Assembly (NCBI GenBank): GCA_003483565.1
Contig: DMYZ01000008.1
Location: 1 to 10,381, forward strand
Length of the DNA: 10,381 bases
Source of the DNA: Prevotella sp.
GTDB lineage: Bacteria; Bacteroidota; Bacteroidia; Bacteroidales; Bacteroidaceae
Direction: 5' to 3'
A program made the position numbers and the translations under genes. Of this stretch, positions 1 through 5,935 are shown piece by piece. The notes beneath the pieces are model-generated. The model ran no database searches and was not told the DNA's origin. It worked only from the letters and a program-made list of their open reading frames with translations. Each line of letters starts with the position of its first letter. Within the stretch, counting starts at the first letter, position 1.

Positions 1-835
1 GTTCCAAACCTATAACAGCACAGATATCACCAGATTTAACCTCGTCTGTCTTCTTATGAGTCATGCCCTCAAAAGTATGGAGTTCACGGATTTTTGTCTT
101 TTCAAAAGCTCCGTCACGATGACAGATCGTAATGTTCATGCCATCCTTCAAAGTGCCACGGCGAACACGTCCGACAGCAATACGACCAGTATAGTTAGAA
201 TAATCAAGAGATGTTATCAACATCTGAGGAGTACCTTCCAAAACCTTTGGCGCCGGAATAATCTCTATGATCTTGTCCAACAGATAATCAATATTATCTG
301 TCGGTTTATTAAAATCAGGCCCCATCCAGCCATTTTTGGCAGAACCATATACAACAGGGAAATCAAGCTGATCCTCTGTAGCGTTAAGATCACACATCAG
401 ATCAAATACCATCTCATAGACCTCTTCAGGACGGCAGTTTGGCTTATCGACCTTGTTAACAACAACTATAGGTTTCAACCCAAGCTTCAACGCCTTCTGG
501 AGAACGAAACGAGTCTGAGGCATAGGACCTTCAAAGGCATCAACAAGAAGCAGACAACCATCTGCCATATTGAGCACACGTTCTACCTCACCACCGAAGT
601 CTGAGTGTCCAGGAGTATCGAGAATATTAATTTTAGTCCCTTTCCAGTTGATTGAAACGTTTTTAGAAAGAATCGTTATCCCTCGCTCACGCTCCAAATC
701 ATTGGAGTCTAATACTTCACCACTGTTATCCTGGCCGTCACGGAACAGGTTACCAGCGATCATCATCTTGTCAACCAATGTTGTTTTTCCGTGGTCGACG
801 TGTGCAATTACTGCAATGTTTCTTATGTCTTGCAT
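1..835 (-). CDS. typA: TypA/BipA ribosome-associated GTPase, N-terminal part (3' end off window)
   Basis: This is a translational GTPase of the EF-G/LepA superfamily that binds the ribosome and helps 50S assembly and stress adaptation. The reading frame opens at an ATG at 835-833 and stays open to the left edge, giving 278 codons of a protein normally near 600 residues. All G-domain motifs are readable: G1 AHVDHGKT at residues 11-18, G2 ERGIT, G3 DTPGH, and G4 NKVDK. Domain II begins near GRIAVGRVRRG. The serine-aspartate DFGGEVERVLNMADG stretch after G3 is typical of TypA and separates it from LepA and EF-G. A weak AGG lies about 10 nt before the ATG. The gene is divergent from rpsO. Assignment to TypA is firm; the C-terminal TypA-specific domain cannot be checked here. 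Confidence 0.95.
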   Translation of the reverse strand, partial: MQDIRNIAVIAHVDHGKTTLVDKMMIAGNLFRDGQDNSGEVLDSNDLERERGITILSKNVSINWKGTKINILDTPGHSDFGGEVERVLNMADGCLLLVDAFEGPMPQTRFVLQKALKLGLKPIVVVNKVDKPNCRPEEVYEMVFDLMCDLNATEDQLDFPVVYGSAKNGWMGPDFNKPTDNIDYLLDKIIEIIPAPKVLEGTPQMLITSLDYSNYTGRIAVGRVRRGTLKDGMNITICHRDGAFEKTKIRELHTFEGMTHKKTDEVKSGDICAVIGLE

Positions 836-867
836 TTCTTTTACCTTATATGCTTTATTACAGAGTG

Positions 868-898
868 CAAAAATACGAAAAAATATTGGAAAAACTTG
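868..898 (-). promoter_or_regulatory. Putative typA promoter (Bacteroidetes-type -7 box)
   Basis: Read on the minus strand, 875-868 is TATTTTTG, a full match to the Bacteroidetes -7 consensus TAnnTTTG, 33 nt before the typA start codon. No TTG lies about 20 nt further upstream, only a T-rich stretch, so the -33 element is weak. It faces away from the rpsO promoter and its upstream half overlaps that promoter's -33 element. Confidence 0.45.
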
Positions 899-926
899 TA
901 TTATATAACAAAAAGTTGTAACTTTG
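896..926 (+). promoter_or_regulatory. Putative rpsO promoter
   Basis: TAACTTTG at 919-926 matches the Bacteroidetes -7 consensus TAnnTTTG exactly, and TTG at 896-898 lies 20 nt upstream, the expected -33 spacing for the primary sigma factor of this phylum. The predicted start of transcription is around 931-934, giving rpsO an untranslated leader of about 100 nt. Confidence 0.7.
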
Positions 927-931
927 CACCG

Positions 932-1033
932 CATTTTCGGAAAGTCCGATGCATTTGAAAGCGTTTCTAAGTTGTGATTAAGGCTGAAAACGCTTAAAGG
1001 ATGTGATTGCAATGTATTTTATTAATCAAAATC
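932..1033 (+). promoter_or_regulatory. Structured 5' leader of rpsO, candidate S15 autoregulatory element
   Basis: The predicted leader contains two hairpins. The first is TCGGA/TCCGA at 937-949 with an AAG loop. The second pairs AAGCGTTT at 959-966 with AAACGCTT at 988-995 around a 21-nt loop. An ATG at 1012-1014 opens a 13-codon ORF in the +1 frame that ends at a TAA at 1051-1053, overlapping the rpsO start. The rpsO start codon itself has no Shine-Dalgarno sequence. In several other bacterial groups S15 represses its own mRNA through a leader structure. Whether this leader does so is inference from position and folding potential only. Confidence 0.4.
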
Positions 1034-1303
1034 ATGTATTTAGACAAAGCTAAAAAAGAGGAGATTTTCTCAGAGTATGGCAAGGATGTAAAGAACACAG
1101 GTTCTGCTGAAAGCCAAATCGCATTATTCACTTATCGTATCAAGCATCTTACAGAACATGTAAAAGAAAATCATAAAGATTTCGTTACAACCCGTTCTCT
1201 GACTAAACTTGTCGGCAAGCGTCGTGCCCTTCTTAACTATCTTCACGATCGTGACATTGAGCGTTATCGTACCGTTATCAAGGCTCTTGGTCTCCGCAAG
1301 TAA
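1034..1303 (+). CDS. rpsO: 30S ribosomal protein S15
   Basis: S15 is a primary 16S rRNA-binding protein of the small subunit platform; it binds the helix 20-22 junction and helps recruit S6/S18. The product of 89 residues equals the usual family length when started at ATG 1034. An in-frame TTG at 1007 would add nine unlikely residues. Family features are clear: the N-terminal TGSAESQIALFTYRI segment, the conserved LTEHVKENHKD stretch, and the C-terminal KLVGKRRALLNYL and DIERYRTVIKALGLRK regions. The gene is monocistronic here: its own promoter lies upstream and a hairpin terminator follows the stop codon by about 20 nt. The start context is AT-rich without a Shine-Dalgarno sequence. Confidence 0.98.
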   Translation: MYLDKAKKEEIFSEYGKDVKNTGSAESQIALFTYRIKHLTEHVKENHKDFVTTRSLTKLVGKRRALLNYLHDRDIERYRTVIKALGLRK

Positions 1304-1324
1304 TCTCTTGCAAAACAAAGAAAT

Positions 1325-1360
1325 AAAAAATCCTGACCGCTTAGCGATCAGGATTTTTTT
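1325..1360. terminator. Bidirectional intrinsic terminator between rpsO and folK
   Basis: TCCTGA at 1331-1336 pairs with TCAGGA at 1348-1353, and the inner CGC/GCG pairs across a TTA loop after one C-A mismatch. A run of six A precedes the stem and seven T follow it, so the hairpin can terminate rpsO on the plus strand and the ftsX-folK operon on the minus strand. The T run overlaps the first two bases of the folK stop codon. Confidence 0.85.
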
Positions 1361-1769
1361 ATTTATCTAATATTTCCTTCAAAGGTTTCATCACAAAATC
1401 ACGCTCTTCCATCAATGGATGTGGAATCTTTAGATCAGGTTCATCAACCTTTACCTGATCATAAAGAAGAATATCTATATCTATTATACGATCATGATAT
1501 CCCTGATCAGTAGACTTTTCCACCCTTCCCAAATCTTTTTCTATCTGCTGAGTTGCCAATAAAAGCTGTCGAGGGGAAAGAGGAGTTTCAACGCAAATGC
1601 AGGCATTGAGGAAATCGTTTGGAGACTCAAAGCCCCAAGGCTTCGTTTCATAAAGTAAAGACTGGCGCAAAACATGCCCCACTTTATTTTCCATTTTTTC
1701 AATGGCTTCATGTATTGTCCGCTTTCGGTTCCCTATATTAGCTCCAAGGCCTAAATATACTATATGCAT
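1359..1769 (-). CDS. folK: HPPK: 6-hydroxymethyl-7,8-dihydropterin pyrophosphokinase
   Basis: This cytoplasmic enzyme transfers pyrophosphate from ATP to 6-hydroxymethyl-dihydropterin, the step before dihydropteroate synthase in folate synthesis. The 136-residue protein is slightly shorter than E. coli FolK (about 159). It begins with the family's LGLGANIGNR motif (residues 6-15) and YETKPWG near residue 40. The signature HDRIIDIDILLYD at 92-104 includes D97 and D99, equivalent to the magnesium ligands of the family. The PHPLMEERDFVMKPL segment follows at 116-130. It is the last gene of the minus-strand operon; its ATG is 1 nt beyond the queA stop codon, so translational coupling is likely. 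It is a single-domain protein, with no FolB or FolP fusion. Confidence 0.96.
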   Translation of the reverse strand: MHIVYLGLGANIGNRKRTIHEAIEKMENKVGHVLRQSLLYETKPWGFESPNDFLNACICVETPLSPRQLLLATQQIEKDLGRVEKSTDQGYHDRIIDIDILLYDQVKVDEPDLKIPHPLMEERDFVMKPLKEILDK

Positions 1770-1770
1770 A

Positions 1771-2937
1771 TTAATCGTTTAAAATAAGTAAAGCATCACC
1801 GTAACAGCCAAACTTATATCTGCCTTCTACAGCTTTCTGATAAGCTTCCATTACAAGATCATAACCTCCGAAAGCAGCCGTTTCCATCATCAAAGGTGAC
1901 TCTGGATGATAGAAATTAGACATCATACTGTCAGCAAGTCCAAAATCATACGGAGGAAAAATAAACTTATTAGTCCATCCTTCATATTCCTTCAACAATC
2001 CGTCTGTACCTACTGCTGTCTCAGTTGCCTTGACAACACTAGTTCCTATAGCGCATATATGATGACCGGCCATCTTACTACTGTTTACCGTTTTGCAAGC
2101 CTCATGTCCAATAAACATCTGTTCAGAATCCATCTTATGTTTAGTCAAATCCTCGACTTCAATCTCATGGAAATTGCCCAAACCACAATGAAGAGTAATA
2201 TAGGCACTTCGAACACCTTTAATTTCCATCATTTTCAGCAATTCACGACTAAAATGAAGACCAGTAGCCGGAGCTGTTACAGCGCCCTCATTCTTGGCAA
2301 AGACACACTGGAACTGTTCTAAATCATCTGCTGTAGCATGATGATTTTCACGATTATCAATAATATATCTCGGCAGAGGAGCTTCACCCAAAGCATAAAG
2401 ATTACGCTTAAATTCTTCATGAGAACTATCATAAAGGAAACGAAGCGTACGTCCGCGGCTTGTGGTGTTATCAATAACTTCTGCTACCATAGAACCAGAA
2501 TCATCAAAAAACAGTTTATTACCGATACGGATTTTGCGGGCAGGCTCAACAAGTACATCCCAAAGGCGCATCTCTTCATTCAATTCACGAAGCAAAAACA
2601 CTTCAATCTTGGCATCTGTCTTTTCCTTTGTACCATAAAGGCGTGCAGGAAAGACTTTGGTATCATTAAAGACAAAGGTATCTCCATCATCAAAATAATC
2701 GAGAACATTACGAAAGTCAAGAAACTCTCCCTCAATAGGATTGCCCTTAGCATCCTTCTTGAACATGTCTATCGACTGTGATCTTTTATGTAGAACCATC
2801 AACTTACATTCATCACGGCGAGTAACAGTAAAAGTCATTTTACTGCCATCAGAACGTGTAATCGTATTCTCCGTCTGATGCGGATGAAGAGCAATAAGCT
2901 CCTGTGGTAACTTAAATTTGAATTGTGATAGTTTCAT
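1771..2937 (-). CDS. queA: S-adenosylmethionine:tRNA ribosyltransferase-isomerase QueA
   Basis: QueA moves the ribose portion of SAM onto preQ1 at tRNA position 34 to make epoxyqueuosine, the penultimate queuosine step. The 388-residue product contains the expected blocks: FVFNDTKVFPARL near residue 88, IEVFLLRELNEE, PARKIRIG, TTSRGRTLRF, GEAPLPRYI, the APATGLHF motif, YITLHCGLGNF, IGTSVVKATETA, and the C-terminal KFGCYGDALLIL. It is about 30 residues longer than the usual 340-360; the excess lies in two N-terminal segments near residues 20-41 and 57-72. AGGAG lies 14 nt before the ATG, further than usual. It sits between truB and folK, with a 24-nt gap upstream. The assignment is secure; only the role of the extra segments is unknown. 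Confidence 0.95.
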   Translation of the reverse strand: MKLSQFKFKLPQELIALHPHQTENTITRSDGSKMTFTVTRRDECKLMVLHKRSQSIDMFKKDAKGNPIEGEFLDFRNVLDYFDDGDTFVFNDTKVFPARLYGTKEKTDAKIEVFLLRELNEEMRLWDVLVEPARKIRIGNKLFFDDSGSMVAEVIDNTTSRGRTLRFLYDSSHEEFKRNLYALGEAPLPRYIIDNRENHHATADDLEQFQCVFAKNEGAVTAPATGLHFSRELLKMMEIKGVRSAYITLHCGLGNFHEIEVEDLTKHKMDSEQMFIGHEACKTVNSSKMAGHHICAIGTSVVKATETAVGTDGLLKEYEGWTNKFIFPPYDFGLADSMMSNFYHPESPLMMETAAFGGYDLVMEAYQKAVEGRYKFGCYGDALLILND

Positions 2938-2961
2938 ATATTTGCAATTATCTCCTTTCTA

Positions 2962-3663
2962 TTATTTTTCTTCTATATTAATGGTGTGAAGCCAGTCCTG
3001 AAAATGATCAAAGCTTACACAATTATCTATGGTGATATCGCCAACCTTTGTGCGGCGTAAGGAAGTGAGAAAAGCTCCACTTCCCAAAGCTTTACCAAAA
3101 TCTCTTGCCAGAGCACGAATATAAGTTCCTTTTCCACACACCACTTTAATCATCAATGTTTTTTTCTGTAAATCGATACTGAGCAAATCAATACTTTCTA
3201 TATGTATATTCTTTGGTTTCAGTTTAACATCTTCACCAGCTCTACGCAAAGCATAAGAACGCTCACCTGCTACCTTTACAGCACTATACGTTGGAGGTAC
3301 TTGCTCTATATCACCCACGAACTGCTTTAAAGTCTCAAGAATCAATTCTCTTGTAATATGTCGTGTTGGGAAAGTATGATTCACCGTATGCTCGCAATCA
3401 TAACTGGCAGTAGTAGCTCCCAACTGCAAACCTGCAATATATTCTTTAGTATGATATTGCAGACTCTCTATCTTTTTAGTAGCTCCACCCGTACATAAAA
3501 TCAACACACCTGTAGCAAGAGGATCCAATGTTCCAGCATGCCCTATCTTAACCTTATGCTTCAAATAGTGCGAAAGCAAGTAACGGATATGAGCAAGAGC
3601 CCCGAAACTTGACATTCCATAAGGCTTATCAACAGCGAAAATCTCTCCCTTGATAAAATCCAT
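2962..3663 (-). CDS. truB: tRNA pseudouridine 55 synthase TruB
   Basis: TruB isomerises U55 in the T loop of elongator tRNAs. The chosen start, ATG at 3663-3661, gives 233 residues beginning MDFIKGEIFAVDKPYG, the normal family N-terminus. The frame extends upstream to 3783, but that would add 40 residues lying inside uppP. Key motifs are GHAGTLDPLATGVL at 41-54 with the catalytic aspartate D47, PPTYSAVKVAGERSYALRR at 123-141, and CGKGTYIRALARDFG at 176-190. The protein lacks the C-terminal PUA domain that makes E. coli TruB about 314 residues, as is common in Bacteroidetes. The ATG overlaps the uppP stop codon by one base (TAATG), indicating translational coupling. Confidence 0.95.
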   Translation of the reverse strand: MDFIKGEIFAVDKPYGMSSFGALAHIRYLLSHYLKHKVKIGHAGTLDPLATGVLILCTGGATKKIESLQYHTKEYIAGLQLGATTASYDCEHTVNHTFPTRHITRELILETLKQFVGDIEQVPPTYSAVKVAGERSYALRRAGEDVKLKPKNIHIESIDLLSIDLQKKTLMIKVVCGKGTYIRALARDFGKALGSGAFLTSLRRTKVGDITIDNCVSFDHFQDWLHTINIEEK

Positions 3664-4538
3664 TAACCAAATATGACAAGTGAATGGCCCATAAATAAAA
3701 GAGCCAAGATTATCCCACCAACAAGAATACGATACCAGCCAAAAAGGCGGAAACCATATTTGGTAAGAAAAGATACGAACCATTTCATTGCAAACAAGGC
3801 AACGATAAAGGCAACAAAACTTCCTATAGCAAGCAGGAACAGATTATGTCCCGTAGCCCAACTTGTACCAACGGCATCTCCACCGACAAAAAGTTCAAGA
3901 ACATCAAGGCCAGTGGCAGCTGCCATTGTGGGAACAGCAAGGAAAAAGGAAAACTCTGCAGCATTCTTTCGAGTCAGTTTTTGCGACATGCCGCCTACTA
4001 TTGTAGACATACTGCGAGATACGCCAGGAATCATAGAGATGCACTGAATAATGCCAATCCTGAAAGCACGCTTTTCCGTTACATGATTTTGTTCTCTACC
4101 TTTATTGAAAATCTGATCACAAAACAACATAAAAATGCCACCAGCAACAAGTGTTAACGGCACGATCCAAATTGCATGTGCAGGATCAAGAAGGAAATCT
4201 ATCGCTCCTGATTTCTTAACAACAAGACCTATAAGTGCTGTTGGAATAAAAGCGATGAGAAGCATCCAATAGAAATTCCACTTATGTTTCAATCTCTCCC
4301 ACGCATTACTTCCTGCAGGAGCAGGTGAATGGTCAAGACAGAAGAAACGGTTCCAGTAAAGCACTACTACAGACATAATAGCACCAAACTGTATAATAAT
4401 GGTAAATGCCCTGACAAAAGCAGAGTTCTGTACTCCCAGGAGATTCTCAGCAATAAGCATATGACCAGTAGATGATACAGGAAGAAATTCTGTCAATCCT
4501 TCTACGATAGCGATAATAATCGTTTGTATAAGACTCAT
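3663..4538 (-). CDS. uppP: Undecaprenyl-diphosphatase UppP (BacA family)
   Basis: UppP is an integral membrane enzyme that dephosphorylates undecaprenyl pyrophosphate to the monophosphate carrier used for peptidoglycan and surface polysaccharide precursors; overexpression confers bacitracin resistance. The 291-residue protein shows both catalytic signatures: EGLTEFLPVSSTGHM at residues 13-27 (E13, E17, H26) and PGVSRSMST at 171-179 with the conserved arginine R175. Multiple hydrophobic segments run through the sequence. It is some 20 residues longer than E. coli UppP, mostly in the charged loop near residues 70-90 and at the C-terminus. Both junctions are TAATG overlaps, with the DUF3098 gene upstream and truB downstream, so the three are translated as a coupled set. 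Confidence 0.96.
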   Translation of the reverse strand: MSLIQTIIIAIVEGLTEFLPVSSTGHMLIAENLLGVQNSAFVRAFTIIIQFGAIMSVVVLYWNRFFCLDHSPAPAGSNAWERLKHKWNFYWMLLIAFIPTALIGLVVKKSGAIDFLLDPAHAIWIVPLTLVAGGIFMLFCDQIFNKGREQNHVTEKRAFRIGIIQCISMIPGVSRSMSTIVGGMSQKLTRKNAAEFSFFLAVPTMAAATGLDVLELFVGGDAVGTSWATGHNLFLLAIGSFVAFIVALFAMKWFVSFLTKYGFRLFGWYRILVGGIILALLFMGHSLVIFG

Positions 4539-4807
4539 TACTTTTCTTCCTTATCTTCTGATTTATCAATATTATGGCTTTCCTCATCCTTTGGTTTGCG
4601 AATAACAGCATAAATCATAGAGACAAAACCAATCAAGCAAATGACAGGAGCGACCTTAATTCTTCTTGCATCCAACACTGCAGGATCAAAATGAGTCTCG
4701 GTTGACTCAGATCCACTCATGACAATAAATCCAATAATGACAATTAACATGCCAACAGCCAACAGAATGAAGTTGACTTTATCGAATGCTAAATTTTTCT
4801 TATCCAT
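4538..4807 (-). CDS. DUF3098 small membrane protein
   Basis: This 89-residue protein of unknown function belongs to the DUF3098 family, judged by its sequence pattern and by its position between ftsX and uppP, which is typical in Bacteroidetes. It has two predicted membrane helices, about residues 11-31 (FILLAVGMLIVIIGFIVMSG) and 52-68 (VAPVICLIGFVSMIYAVI). Between them is a short polar segment with the FDPAVLDARRIKVAP motif characteristic of the family, and the C-terminal tail of about 20 residues is highly charged. It starts 18 nt after ftsX stops and its stop codon overlaps the uppP ATG by one base. A role linked to FtsX or to lipid-carrier metabolism can only be guessed from context. Confidence 0.85.
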   Translation of the reverse strand: MDKKNLAFDKVNFILLAVGMLIVIIGFIVMSGSESTETHFDPAVLDARRIKVAPVICLIGFVSMIYAVIRKPKDEESHNIDKSEDKEEK

Positions 4808-4825
4808 ATCTTTTAGTTTTATTTT

Positions 4826-5704
4826 TTAAATCTTGTAAAGTTCACCTGCTTTCATCTTAAGGAACCTATTAACTGAGATGCTAGCACATACAGCAGTAAT
4901 AATGACTCCAAAAAGAAAGACGACAACTCCTGTGATAACCATTTCAGGCCACGCTACAATAAGTTGTATGTCTGGTTCGTAACGATAAAGCAGGAAAATG
5001 AAGCCACCCAACACGGCACAAGCAATAAGAGCAGCAATAACGCCTATAAGAACGGCTTTCTTCACAAACGGTTTGCGGATAAATCCCCAGGATGCTCCTA
5101 CAAGCTTCATGGTATGAATAGAAAAGCGTCGGGCATAGACACCAAGTTTAACCGTATTATTGATCAATGAAAATGAAACAAAAGTAAGCAACACTGCTAA
5201 CACAAGCAGTATTAGTCCTATCTTAGCTATATTTGCATTTACCTGATCAACCAAATCTTTCTGAAAATCAACTTCACTGACCTTTGGATAATTCTTCAAT
5301 TCCTTTGTGATCCATTTTAAGGAATCCGTATTAGCATAATTGGCCTTCAAGGTAATATCAACAGAAGAAAGAAAAGGATTGACACCTGCGAACTCAGTAG
5401 GATTGGCCCCAAGAGTCTTTGTTCCCTCCTTAAGAGCCTCTTCCTTGCTTACATAATTCAAATGATTAATATAAGGACGAGTTTTTAGTCTGTTACACAT
5501 CTGCTGAGCTTCATTTGATGACATATCCTGATCAAGCATTATTGTCACGACAAGATTCTCCCTTACATAACTAGAGAGGTTCCGTGCAGTCAGTACGGAG
5601 AAAACAACCATTCCTAGCAAAACGAGCACCATAGCAGTGCTTATACATAGAGTAACTACCTGCAGTTCTACATGACTACGGGTGCTTCTGCGTCTCTTTC
5701 CCAT
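4826..5704 (-). CDS. ftsX: Cell division protein FtsX (permease-like ABC subunit)
   Basis: FtsX is the membrane partner of the ATPase FtsE; the complex transmits a signal across the inner membrane to activate peptidoglycan hydrolases at division. The chosen start MGKRRRST gives 292 residues, the normal Bacteroidales length. A basic N-terminus precedes TM1 (about 17-38). A periplasmic domain of roughly 120 residues follows, beginning RNLSSYVREN with the VTIMLDQDMS and SKEEAL stretches. Then come TM2 (IGLILLVLAVLLTFVSFSL), a cytoplasmic MKLVGASWGFIRKPF loop, TM3 and TM4. An upstream in-frame ATG at 5746 (14 extra residues) and GTG at 5767 are alternatives. No ftsE is present in this window. It is the first gene of the operon ending at folK. 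Confidence 0.93.
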   Translation of the reverse strand: MGKRRRSTRSHVELQVVTLCISTAMVLVLLGMVVFSVLTARNLSSYVRENLVVTIMLDQDMSSNEAQQMCNRLKTRPYINHLNYVSKEEALKEGTKTLGANPTEFAGVNPFLSSVDITLKANYANTDSLKWITKELKNYPKVSEVDFQKDLVDQVNANIAKIGLILLVLAVLLTFVSFSLINNTVKLGVYARRFSIHTMKLVGASWGFIRKPFVKKAVLIGVIAALIACAVLGGFIFLLYRYEPDIQLIVAWPEMVITGVVVFLFGVIITAVCASISVNRFLKMKAGELYKI

Positions 5705-5786
5705 TACAAAAAGGTATTTTAAGCCAATTAATTGATCTGCTGCCATATCCTCACGATAGGATATCACCTAGGGCAAGACAGTTTAA

Positions 5787-5798
5787 ACCAAACTTGGT
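5787..5798. repeat. Inverted repeat at the predicted ftsX transcription start
   Basis: ACCAA at 5787-5791 and TTGGT at 5794-5798 form a perfect 5-bp inverted repeat around AC. It lies immediately downstream of the putative -7 box, where a bound protein could block initiation. A second short palindrome, GTTTAAAC at 5781-5788, adjoins it. An operator role is speculative. Confidence 0.3.
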
Positions 5799-5799
5799 G

Positions 5800-5830
5800 C
5801 AAAGTAACAAAAAAATATACAGCCAGCCAA
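5800..5830 (-). promoter_or_regulatory. Putative promoter of the ftsX-folK operon
   Basis: On the minus strand TTG lies at 5830-5828 and TTACTTTG at 5807-5800, separated by 20 nt. The -7 box differs from TAnnTTTG at one base (second position T instead of A). The predicted transcript start near 5794 leaves about 90 nt before the preferred ftsX ATG and about 48 nt before the alternative ATG at 5746. Confidence 0.5.
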
Positions 5831-5891
5831 CACTTTAACGAGTATTAACGCTAAATTATAGACTTCTAATGGCTGTTTTGATAAATTTGAT

Positions 5892-5899
5892 TATCTTTG
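5892..5899 (+). promoter_or_regulatory. Putative -7 box upstream of the radical SAM gene
   Basis: TATCTTTG at 5892-5899 matches TAnnTTTG exactly and lies 36 nt before the ATG at 5936. No good TTG is found 20 nt upstream (the closest, at 5878-5880, is too near), so the -33 element is weak. The promoter is divergent from that of ftsX. Confidence 0.5.
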
Positions 5900-5935
5900 C
5901 GAACAAGTTTATTTCAGAAAAAATTAATTATTATC

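Noticed and set aside
56..908. Two plus-strand open frames at 56-604 and 570-908
   Set aside because: They are antisense shadows of typA, whose minus-strand translation carries all GTPase motifs; the plus-strand products resemble nothing.
1001..1006. Minimal start-stop pair ATGTGA preceded by AAAGG in the rpsO leader
   Set aside because: The purine run touches the ATG with no spacing, so initiation there is unlikely, and a two-codon match is expected by chance.
3664..3783. N-terminal extension of truB by 40 residues to a start at 3783
   Set aside because: The extension lies wholly inside uppP in another frame and does not resemble TruB; the ATG at 3663 gives the canonical N-terminus and a TAATG overlap.
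5835..5850. Possible CRISPR-like or iteron repeat from TTAACG pairs
   Set aside because: Only two copies of six bases exist; no array or origin structure is present.
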